Source: Methylobacterium mesophilicum
GTDB lineage: Bacteria > Pseudomonadota > Alphaproteobacteria > Rhizobiales > Beijerinckiaceae
Assembly (NCBI RefSeq): GCF_022179445.1
Contig: NZ_BPQU01000031.1
Span: forward strand, 1-59,623
Reading direction: 5' to 3'
Length of the DNA: 59,623 nucleotides
Each line of letters starts with the position of its first letter. Position 1 is the stretch's first letter. The notes under the pieces are model-generated. The model made no database searches, had not been told where the DNA came from, and worked only from the letters and a program-made list of their open reading frames with translations. This document shows positions 52,378 to 59,623 of the stretch, one piece after another. The position numbers and the translations under genes are program-made.

Positions 52378-53928
52378 CTACGACAATGAAGGCCTAGATG
52401 GCGCCGGCCGGGCGATCGGCGATTGCGGCATGGTCGCGCGACCGGCCGTGCGGCAGGCCGCGAGCGCGAGAACCGCTGCCGTTGCCAGCATCGCGGCGTC
52501 GAACCACAGGAACGCCGCCTGGCTCGCGAACGCGACCCACCCCCGGGATAAAAGGTCGGCCGTCGGCACGGCGAGGTAGAGTGCGGCCGCACAGGTCAAC
52601 GCCTCGTGCCATCGACGGGCCCGCGGCCGCAGCAGGGCCATGAGCGCGATCGCGAACCAACCGGCGAAGAACAGCCTGACCTCCCAAACGGCCCGACCCG
52701 GGAGATCGCTCGGCACCAGACGGTTGGCGAGGAGATAGCAGGCGATCGCCGCGGGCAAACCGACGATCGTGCCGACGTTCAAGGCCTCGACTAAACGGAG
52801 GCCGAGGGACCGCGCGTCACGCGGCTTCGGCGCCCGCGCCACGGTCCAGAGAACGAGGCCCGTGGCGATCGTGGCGCAGCCCAGGAGGCCCGACAGGACG
52901 AAGAGCGCGCGCACCATCGCGTCGGCGAAGTGTGCTTCGTGAAGTCCGACCATCACCGCGTGGGTCCGGGTCGCCGGTTCCGCCGGGAGGGTCCGCGCGC
53001 GGATTGCACCCGTGGCGGCCGCGATGCTGACCTGCGGATGGAGATGGGCCAGTCCGTGCGGCTCCTCGAAGATCGCCAGCACCGTCGCGTTCGCGTCGCG
53101 CGGATGGGCGACCGTGACCCGCTCCAGCGGCTGGGAACTCTCGGCCAGAACGCGCAGGACGATCGGCCCGAGGGGCGGAAGCGCGGCCGGGCGGCCGGCC
53201 GGGTCTTGGGACGGCAGGACCTGCCCGGATTCGGCGAAGTAGCGCTGGGCGTCGCCGCGATACGCAGTGGTAACGCCCCAGGGCATGTACAGCAGGGCCA
53301 GCGTCCCCAATCCGCTGTAGGTGATCATCAGGTGGAAGGGCAGCGCCAGCACGCCCGCCACGTTGTGCGCGTCCAGCCATCCGCGCTGCGCCGAGCGGTC
53401 CCGGCGGAAGGTGAAGAAGTCCGTGACGATGCGGCGATGGGTGACGATCCCCGAAATCAGCGCGATCAGCATGATCATCGCGCAGGCGCCGACGAGCCAC
53501 CGTCCCCACAGGGGTGGCAAGCTCAACTCGAAGTGGAAGCGGTAGAGGAAGTCGCCGCCGCGCGTGTCGCGCACCGAGGCCGGCGCGCCGGTCTCCGGAT
53601 CCAGGAGGGCATGTCCCGTGGGCGGCCCCGGCCGCGAGCGCCAGTACAATTCGATCGCGGGGAAATCCGGTCGCGGCATGCCGATCGACCAGCCGGTCGC
53701 GTCGCCGGCGTGCTGTTCGAGGTAGCGGACGCCCAGGTCGGCCGCTCGCGCCAGCGCGTCCGCCTCGGGCTCAGCGGTCGCGAGGAGTTCGGGCCGCATC
53801 CAATGCGAGATCTCGGACCGGTAGTAACTGGCCGTGCCGGTGACGAACACCGCGAACAGCACCCAGCCCACCACCAGGCCCGACCACGCATGCAGCCAGG
53901 CCATCGATTGCCGGAAGGTCCCCCTCAT
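52378..53928 (-). CDS. PepSY-associated transmembrane protein (siderophore-iron reductase type)
   Basis: A 516-residue inner-membrane protein: N-terminal helix (MAWLHAWSGLVVGWVLFAVF) with an early His, a periplasmic PepSY region, further helices with His residues (HNVAGVLALPFHLMITYSG) and a C-terminal helical bundle. PepSY-TM proteins in iron operons are thought to be heme-containing ferric-siderophore reductases. It lies 28 bp downstream of the receptor gene and before FTR1. Confidence 0.9.
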   Translation of the reverse strand: MRGTFRQSMAWLHAWSGLVVGWVLFAVFVTGTASYYRSEISHWMRPELLATAEPEADALARAADLGVRYLEQHAGDATGWSIGMPRPDFPAIELYWRSRPGPPTGHALLDPETGAPASVRDTRGGDFLYRFHFELSLPPLWGRWLVGACAMIMLIALISGIVTHRRIVTDFFTFRRDRSAQRGWLDAHNVAGVLALPFHLMITYSGLGTLALLYMPWGVTTAYRGDAQRYFAESGQVLPSQDPAGRPAALPPLGPIVLRVLAESSQPLERVTVAHPRDANATVLAIFEEPHGLAHLHPQVSIAAATGAIRARTLPAEPATRTHAVMVGLHEAHFADAMVRALFVLSGLLGCATIATGLVLWTVARAPKPRDARSLGLRLVEALNVGTIVGLPAAIACYLLANRLVPSDLPGRAVWEVRLFFAGWFAIALMALLRPRARRWHEALTCAAALYLAVPTADLLSRGWVAFASQAAFLWFDAAMLATAAVLALAACRTAGRATMPQSPIARPAPSRPSLS

Positions 53929-53956
53929 CGGCGCATCCCGGCGACCGCTGCGGCGC

Positions 53957-56206
53957 CTACCACCGGTAGCTCAGGCTCGCCAGCACGGTGCGCGGATTGC
54001 CGTAGTAGCAGGATCCGAGGGTATCGCAGGTCCCGACATAGACTTTGTCGAACAGGTTCGTGGCGTTGATCGCCAGGGTCGCCCCCGCCCAGGCCGGGTC
54101 CAGGCGGGCGAGGTCGTAGCGCAATGTCGCGTCGAACAGGGTGTAGGACGGGATGCGAATTGTGTTGGCCAGATCGCCGAAATGGTCGCCGAAGACGCGC
54201 ACGCCGCCGCCGACGGTCAGACCCAGAAGCGGGCCGGCCGGGACGCTGTAGGTCGCGAACAGCGCGGCCTGGTTGTAGGGCGTCACCGGGATTCGCGCGC
54301 CGATCCGCGGCGCGGTCGGACCGGTGCCGGTCCGGGTGATCCGCGCGTCGAGGTAGCTGTAGGCGGCTGCGATGTCGAAGCCCTCGAAGGCGGTCACCTT
54401 CGCCTCGGCCTCGAACCCTTCGGCACGGACGCCGCCGACTTGGGCCTGGAACCCGGATGTCGTGGGCACCAGCACGTTCTGCTGGTCGATCGAGAACCCG
54501 GCCAGGGTGAACAGGCTTGCGGTGCCGGGGGGCTGGTACTTCACGCCGCCCTCGATCTGGTCGCCGGTGGTGGGCCGGAACGGCGTCGAACCGGCGCCCA
54601 GCGCGGTCGGCGGGACGATGCCGTTATAGCCGGTGCCGACCGCGGGCTGGAACAGCGTGGAATAGCTGACGTACGGGCTGATCCCGGCCTCGAACTCGTA
54701 GAGCAGCCCGGTGCGGTAGGTGAACGCCCGGTCGGTCTGCTCGATGCGCGTGTTGCCGACCTGCTGGAGCGTCGTGCTCGTGACGGTGTCGTGCCGGCCG
54801 CTGAGCAGCAGCACCCAGCGGTCGAGCCGGATCTGGTCCTGCACGTAGGCGCCGACCTGTTCCAGGTTCTGGCGGATGCGGGCGTTGATCGGCGGCAGCG
54901 GCTGGACGCCGCGATAGACCGGCGCGAAGACGTTCAGGCTGGTGGTCAACGTGTTGCGCGTGGCGAAGCCGAGATCGAAGGTCCGCACGTCGAGGCCGAA
55001 CAGGAGGGTGTGGGCGAGCGGGCCCGTCGCGGCGTTCAGGACGAGTTGGTTGTCCATCGTGAACGCGTTGACGTTGTCGTCGAAGCGCACGGCCCGGCGG
55101 GTGACGTTGCGGAAATCGGTGACCGCGCCGGCCGCGTTGGTCGGGAAGCCGAAGCCGCGCACCACCGGCAGGTCGACGTTGACGCCGGAATAGCGCAGGT
55201 TCTGCCGGAAGGTCAGCGCCTCGTCGAAATGGTGCTCGAACTGGTAGCCGATGCCGAACTGCTCGCGGCGGAAAGCGTCGTAGCCCGGCTCGCCCAGGAA
55301 GGTCGAGCGGCGGATGCGCCCATTAGGGTTCGGGGTGAGCGTACCCTGAGAGGGCAGGAACTGCAGGGCCTTCGAATCGTCCTTGATGTAGTAGCCGAGC
55401 ACCGTGAGCTGCGTCGCCGCATCGGGCCGGAACGTCACGCTCGGTGCGATGAAGGCGCGGTCGTCGTTCACGCGGTCGACGATCGTATCCGACAGCCGGC
55501 CGAGGCCGACTACGCGGTAGAGCACCGTCTTCTCCGGATCCACCGGGCCGGTCACGTCGAACGCGCCGACGAGGCGCCCGTAGCTGCCGCCCTGCACCAG
55601 CACCTCGCGGTAGGGCACGTCGAGGGGCTTCTTGCTGACGAAGTTGACGAGGCCGCCGGGCGGGGACTGCCCGTAGAGCACCGAGGCCGCGCCCTTGAGC
55701 ACCTCCACCCGCTCGACCCCGTAGGTCTCGTAGCGGGACCACGCGTAGGTGCCCTTCGGCAATTGCAGGCCGTCGAGATATTCCGGCACGTCGAAGCCGC
55801 GCACCTTGATCCAGTCGTAGCGCGGGTCGCCGCCGAAACGCTCGACCTGCACGCCGGCGGTGTAGCGCAGGGCCTCGCTCGGATTCTGCGCACCCGTCGC
55901 CCGGATCTGGTCGGCGGTGACGACGCTGATGGACTGCGGTGTCGCGATGAGCGCGGTATCGGTCTTCGTGCCGGTGGCGCTGCGCTTGGCCGTGAAGCCC
56001 CGCACCGGGCCATTCGCCTGCTCGCCGCCGACGCCCGACGGACCGGACGCGACGGCGCCGCCCTGCGCCCCGACCACCGAGATCTCGTCGAGGGTGACCT
56101 GGGCCGGAACCGGCTGAGCCGCGGCTACGGCGATCATCGCTGCGAACGCGCTCGCGGCCACCAGGGATAGCGAGGCCGTCCGGCAGATGATCCCGTACGT
56201 CAACAT
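53957..56206 (-). CDS. TonB-dependent siderophore receptor
   Basis: A 749-residue outer-membrane receptor. The signal peptide (SAFAAMIAVAAAQPVPAQ) leads to a TonB-box-like DEISVVGAQ, the plug domain (TPQSISVVTADQIRATGAQN; ERVEVLKGAASVLYGQSPPG; GLVNFVSKKP) and a beta-barrel ending TVLASLSYRW with the terminal aromatic. It resembles the FhuA/FpvA hydroxamate/catecholate class; the ligand is unknown. It heads the iron block controlled by the upstream AraC gene, with an Irr/ICE-like repeat in between. Confidence 0.96.
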   Translation of the reverse strand: MLTYGIICRTASLSLVAASAFAAMIAVAAAQPVPAQVTLDEISVVGAQGGAVASGPSGVGGEQANGPVRGFTAKRSATGTKTDTALIATPQSISVVTADQIRATGAQNPSEALRYTAGVQVERFGGDPRYDWIKVRGFDVPEYLDGLQLPKGTYAWSRYETYGVERVEVLKGAASVLYGQSPPGGLVNFVSKKPLDVPYREVLVQGGSYGRLVGAFDVTGPVDPEKTVLYRVVGLGRLSDTIVDRVNDDRAFIAPSVTFRPDAATQLTVLGYYIKDDSKALQFLPSQGTLTPNPNGRIRRSTFLGEPGYDAFRREQFGIGYQFEHHFDEALTFRQNLRYSGVNVDLPVVRGFGFPTNAAGAVTDFRNVTRRAVRFDDNVNAFTMDNQLVLNAATGPLAHTLLFGLDVRTFDLGFATRNTLTTSLNVFAPVYRGVQPLPPINARIRQNLEQVGAYVQDQIRLDRWVLLLSGRHDTVTSTTLQQVGNTRIEQTDRAFTYRTGLLYEFEAGISPYVSYSTLFQPAVGTGYNGIVPPTALGAGSTPFRPTTGDQIEGGVKYQPPGTASLFTLAGFSIDQQNVLVPTTSGFQAQVGGVRAEGFEAEAKVTAFEGFDIAAAYSYLDARITRTGTGPTAPRIGARIPVTPYNQAALFATYSVPAGPLLGLTVGGGVRVFGDHFGDLANTIRIPSYTLFDATLRYDLARLDPAWAGATLAINATNLFDKVYVGTCDTLGSCYYGNPRTVLASLSYRW

Positions 56207-56344
56207 TCGGTCCGAGCCCCGCGCGGCCGGGGGGCCGCAGACATCGATGCTCCTTCACGGAAGCGTGATGACCGTCTTACGCTGCGGTCCGACGCGCAAC
56301 AACGATCGATACTTTCGCAGGAGACGCGAATCCATGCGATCGAG

Positions 56345-56361
56345 TTTAGTGTTGTTCTAAA
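56345..56361. promoter_or_regulatory. Irr/ICE-like inverted repeat upstream of the siderophore receptor
   Basis: TTTAG, seven bases, CTAAA. The full 17 bp, TTTAGTGTTGTTCTAAA, differs in two positions from the alphaproteobacterial iron-control element (TTTAGAA, three bases, TTCTAAA) as I recall it. It lies in the 159 bp between the AraC stop and the receptor start, about 140 bp upstream of the receptor ATG. Confidence 0.5.
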
Positions 56362-56365
56362 GATC

Positions 56366-57262
56366 TCAGATCGACGCCGTTCGAGCCGCAGCCAGGGCGC
56401 TCGGCGGCATGCCGAAACGCCTCCTGAACAGCGTCGCGAAGTGCGGAGCGGTATATCCCACGCTCTGGGCGACTTCCCCGACGGTCGCCTCGCGGCTGGC
56501 GAGCATCCGGTAGGCCGCCTGCAGACGCCGCTCCTGAAGGAAGGCGTAAGGCGTCATGCCGTATGCGATCCGGAATCCGCGATTGAGCTTGGCCGGTTTC
56601 AGTCCGACGCGCCGGGCCACCGCCTCGAAGTCCGGCACGGCATCGAGGCGTTCCAGGATCAGCGCGCTCGCGGCTTCGACCCGCCCATGATCCACGATCG
56701 TGAGCGCACGGGTGGCCCCCGCGGGCTCGTCCGGTGCCTCGGCGGCGAAGACGATCGCGAGGAGTTCGAGGGCCTTGGCCGCCTGGTACAGGGGCTGCCC
56801 CGCCGGGCCGGCGGCCGCGAGGATCTGCGACGCGACGGCCTGCACCGTCGCGTCGGCTGCCCGACCCTCGAAAACGAATCCGCGCTCAGGGGAACGCCGG
56901 GCCATGGCCGCCGTGATGGAGCCGAGGCTCGCCCTGGCGTGATCGGGATCGACCCGAACGTGGACGCTGCTCAGGGGCTGACCCGACGGGACGGATTGGT
57001 CCCTCTCGAGTTCCCGCTCGGTGAAGCCGACCAAGAGCGCAGGCGCTTCGATCGTGATCGCGGGCAGGTCGGCAATCCGTAAGCGGGTCTGCCCGCGCAG
57101 GTAGACGACCACGCGCAATCCCGTCCCGACCGGCGCCGTCGTCCGGAACGTCTCCTCGAACGTCGCCTCGTTCGTGAAAACGCTCAGCCACCCACCGAGG
57201 TGATGGGCCACGGTGCTGGCCGGACGCTGGAAGATAGTATTGATTAGATTTTCAGAATTCAT
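56366..57262 (-). CDS. AraC family regulator of iron uptake (PchR-like)
   Basis: A 298-residue protein with an N-terminal ligand domain and a C-terminal HTH-18 domain (EAVARRVGLKPAKLNRGFRI, GMTPYAFLQERRLQAAYRML, VGEVAQSVGYTAPHFATLFR). Regulators of this shape (PchR, YbtA) activate siderophore receptor genes with ferric siderophore as co-inducer. It lies directly upstream of the receptor on the same strand. Confidence 0.9.
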   Translation of the reverse strand: MNSENLINTIFQRPASTVAHHLGGWLSVFTNEATFEETFRTTAPVGTGLRVVVYLRGQTRLRIADLPAITIEAPALLVGFTERELERDQSVPSGQPLSSVHVRVDPDHARASLGSITAAMARRSPERGFVFEGRAADATVQAVASQILAAAGPAGQPLYQAAKALELLAIVFAAEAPDEPAGATRALTIVDHGRVEAASALILERLDAVPDFEAVARRVGLKPAKLNRGFRIAYGMTPYAFLQERRLQAAYRMLASREATVGEVAQSVGYTAPHFATLFRRRFGMPPSALAAARTASI

Positions 57263-57755
57263 ATGGTCGATTTATAGATCGAAACTGTGGCACGGTCGAT
57301 GACGTGTCTAAGTTTTGAATTTTTATAATTCTAGCACCAAGTGCTGCGTCGAAAATACGTCGGGCAGGTTGCTAAGGGCCTTCACCGCTAAGCCCGAAGT
57401 TCTGTGGCATTTCGATCACCCCATCTGCGGAAATTCATTCGGCGGCAATCTGGGGAGGGTCCGCGATCCAGGTGATCGGCCCTTGAACGAGCAATAAACA
57501 TGCCAAATTTTTGCCTCTGGCGAAAGCATTCGCTGGGATACCGCATGATGTACCGACTTAACGATAGACTTGTTATTGAATATAAATCCAAATTTATGGC
57601 GATAAAGTATACAACAAAAAGCTTGCGTACCGCATTTTTTTTGACATCTAATCGAAGATGACCTCCGAGTTCGCCTAAAAATTACATCGATGTAACGATG
57701 TGATTCTGCAATTCAGAGCGTTTTTCTATTGCGGACAGTGCTAGAGCAATTCGAG
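57263..57755. other. AT-rich intergenic region with palindrome
   Basis: 493 bp of low GC between the AraC and S8 protease genes, without a supported gene. A perfect 14-bp palindrome, TTACATCGATGTAA, lies at 57682-57695, 61 bp before the protease start, and TTGACA occurs at 57641. Both are candidate control elements for the protease. Confidence 0.5.
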
Positions 57756-59623
57756 ATGCATATAAAAGCGCACATTCACAACGGCGCTCCGGGAAGAACT
57801 TATCGAAACCGGCCAATCGCGACCGCCCTACGCAGATCAACATTCGGCTTGGCAGCCCTAGGAGCCTCGGTCTCGCACCACGCCCTCGCGCAAAGTTTGG
57901 CTACCTCGGATCCAGCGAGTTGGCGCACGCCCGAATATCAAGCCTCGTGGGGGCTGGAGGCGATGCACGCCGCCGATGCTTACGCGGCCGGCTATACAGG
58001 CCTGGGCGTCACCGTCGGGGTGGTCGATTCCGGTGTCTATAGCGCACACCCGGAATTTGCAGATGGCCGCGTCAAGCCGCTGACCATCACCGGCACATTC
58101 GGCGCGGACGGGTTCTACTTCATGGACAAGTTCGGGCGGCCGATCGATCGGTCCCCGCGCCCTTCCATCTTCTCCGGCGGCCAACTCTATAGCGTTTCCG
58201 GCGCATACAACCCCGTATACAACGATCCCCACGGAACGGAAGTCACCGCAACAATCGGGGCGTCCCGTGATGGCATCGGCATGCACGGCGTGTCGTTCAA
58301 CGCCAATGTCTATGTGGCGAACACGCAGGCCACCGACGAGATGACGTACGGGTTCAACGCCGATTACGCCTACTTCAAGAACGCCTACGGCAGCGTGGCT
58401 GCGGCCGGAGCGCGTGCCATCAACACGTCCTGGGGTAATCCACCCCCCGCGGACAATTACAACACCCTCGAGGGTTTGCGCAGTGCTTACGCAAACTTGA
58501 GCACCAAGCTCAGTTACCTCGATGCTGCGGCAGACGTCGCAAAGCAGTTTGACATCATTCAGGTTTTTGCGGCAGGCAATAGCGGGGCGCGCAACTCAAG
58601 CATTCGAGCGAATGCACCGTATTTCCGGTTAGATATCGAAAAAAACTGGGTTGCTGTCGGCGCTGCCGCAAAAAACGTCAGCGGCAGCACAAACCCCGCG
58701 GATCTCGTTCTCGCGGATTACTCGAATCGCGCGGGCGCTGCCAAATATTGGTATATCGTTGCGCCGGGTAGCGCCATCACCGGTGCCGCGCCACCCTACA
58801 CGTCAGGTGCTGCCTGGAATGCCAGGACATGGGGCATCGACCCGAACCAACAAACTGCCGGCTACAGGTTAGGAGACGGCACCTCAATTGCCGCGCCGCA
58901 CGCCACGGGGGCGCTCGCGGTGATCATGCAGCGCTACCCGTACATGACCAACCAGCAGGCCCGCGACGTCCTGCTGACCACAGCCTACCATCGCAACGCG
59001 GTCGATGGCGTGCCAGACGCCAATCCGAACGCTCCCAACGCGATCTGGGGCTGGGGCGTGATCGACCTCAGCAAGGCCATGAAGGGACCCGGCCAGTTCC
59101 TCGGACCCGTCGCGGCCAACCTCCCGACCGGCACCAGCGACACCTGGTCCAACGACATCTCCGAAGATGCCCTCGTCCAGCGCAAGCAGGAGAACGATGC
59201 CGAGGCTGCGGCGTGGCCCGCCAAGAAGGCAACGCAGGCTCGGCTCCTCACCGTTGCCGCAGCACAAGAGGCCGAGGGGATTGTCAAATCAGTCCTGAAC
59301 AATCTGGCGATCGGGTTGAACGGCAGCGATTATAAGAGCGCGGTTGAGAAGGCTTGGCGCGCAGCGGACGAAAATCTGATCGTCAACGCAATTTTGATCA
59401 AGTTGACATCAGAAAACATTTATTGGAACTATCTTTATAATAATAATTATAGACTGGGCGCAGTTCAGACTTTGCGCAGGCAAATCGCCGCCCTCAATGC
59501 GACGACGATCACCCAAGTCAAGGCATCGATTAATGATCGATGGCCCCAATACGTCGCCACCGCAGAATCCCGCATCGCGTCCTTCGCGTCGATCCCGACC
59601 CGGGGCAGCCTGATCAAGACCGG
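57756..59623 (+). CDS. S8 (subtilisin-like) exported serine protease, autotransporter-like, 3' end outside window
   Basis: The first 622 residues of a large protein running off the window. A long basic N-region then ALRRSTFGLAALGASVSH and HALAQ form a signal peptide. The S8 triad is complete: Asp91 in VGVVDSGVYSAHP, His159 in NDPHGTE, Ser377 in GDGTSIAAPHATGALA, with oxyanion Asn in VFAAGNSG. The pattern PASWRTPEYQASWGLEAMHA is typical of autotransporter serine proteases. After about residue 500 the sequence becomes AT-richer, Asn/Tyr-rich and unlike neighbours, suggesting recent acquisition. A C-terminal beta-barrel would be expected beyond the edge but is not seen. Confidence 0.85.
   Translation, partial: MHIKAHIHNGAPGRTYRNRPIATALRRSTFGLAALGASVSHHALAQSLATSDPASWRTPEYQASWGLEAMHAADAYAAGYTGLGVTVGVVDSGVYSAHPEFADGRVKPLTITGTFGADGFYFMDKFGRPIDRSPRPSIFSGGQLYSVSGAYNPVYNDPHGTEVTATIGASRDGIGMHGVSFNANVYVANTQATDEMTYGFNADYAYFKNAYGSVAAAGARAINTSWGNPPPADNYNTLEGLRSAYANLSTKLSYLDAAADVAKQFDIIQVFAAGNSGARNSSIRANAPYFRLDIEKNWVAVGAAAKNVSGSTNPADLVLADYSNRAGAAKYWYIVAPGSAITGAAPPYTSGAAWNARTWGIDPNQQTAGYRLGDGTSIAAPHATGALAVIMQRYPYMTNQQARDVLLTTAYHRNAVDGVPDANPNAPNAIWGWGVIDLSKAMKGPGQFLGPVAANLPTGTSDTWSNDISEDALVQRKQENDAEAAAWPAKKATQARLLTVAAAQEAEGIVKSVLNNLAIGLNGSDYKSAVEKAWRAADENLIVNAILIKLTSENIYWNYLYNNNYRLGAVQTLRRQIAALNATTITQVKASINDRWPQYVATAESRIASFASIPTRGSLIKT

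Noticed and set aside
57315..57497. 60-residue plus-strand frame in the AT-rich gap
   Set aside because: It has no motif, no ribosome site and irregular codon use.

Overview
The window is GC-rich chromosomal DNA from an alphaproteobacterium, most likely Methylobacterium or a close relative. This is an inference from family content: FlaF and FlbT, an alphaproteobacterial CheZ, an NDUFS4-like complex I protein, a spore-photoproduct-lyase-like radical SAM enzyme in a non-sporulating background, and many LysR/AraC/TetR-controlled catabolic clusters. Almost all of it is ordinary coding sequence. AT-rich pockets near 14.35-14.56, 49.30-49.44 and 57.26-57.76 kb stand out.

Layout. 0-9 kb: secreted metalloprotease, a GST/Nudix/inositol-phosphatase operon, a gluconolactonase-type lactonase, tRNA-Pro(TGG), an NDUFS4-like gene, a nucleoside deaminase, an Spl-like radical SAM enzyme and a GGDEF-EAL protein. 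9-14.3 kb: Baeyer-Villiger monooxygenase / esterase / SDR operon with a divergent TetR and an 18-bp operator-like palindrome, then a nucleoside transporter. 14.6-25 kb: FlaF and FlbT, a D-xylose dehydrogenase-like SDR, a second TetR divergent from an MDR oxidoreductase, an RraA-like protein, a BrnT/BrnA toxin-antitoxin pair, moaD, pgsA, uvrC, cheZ and an L,D-transpeptidase. 25.9-26.7 kb: intergenic stretch with a decayed IS5-type transposase fragment.

26.7-46.8 kb is a long accessory amino-acid region, mostly on the minus strand. It holds an M20 amidohydrolase / DUF3100 membrane protein / aldehyde dehydrogenase / 3-hydroxyisobutyrate-dehydrogenase-like set under LysR; alanine racemase and D-amino-acid dehydrogenase with a divergent Lrp; an unusual serine-hydroxymethyltransferase-family enzyme between two LysR regulators; D-serine dehydratase; a periplasmic asparaginase with an AraC regulator; and an orphan amino-acid binding protein with a class V aminotransferase under IclR. 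The most interesting reading is that the SHMT-like enzyme is a 2-methylserine hydroxymethyltransferase. It has Thr where SHMT has its substrate-site Tyr55, and Tyr in place of the His before the PLP lysine. Such an enzyme would release D-alanine or D-serine, which DadA/Alr and DsdA, encoded on either side, would consume.

47.3-59.6 kb: an FMN-dependent monooxygenase, a Na+/H+ antiporter, and an iron-uptake block (FTR1 permease, PepSY reductase-like protein, TonB-dependent siderophore receptor, AraC regulator) with an Irr/ICE-like inverted repeat. The window ends inside a large S8 (subtilisin-like) exported protease whose later part is compositionally unlike its neighbours. No CRISPR array, rRNA or intact insertion sequence was seen.
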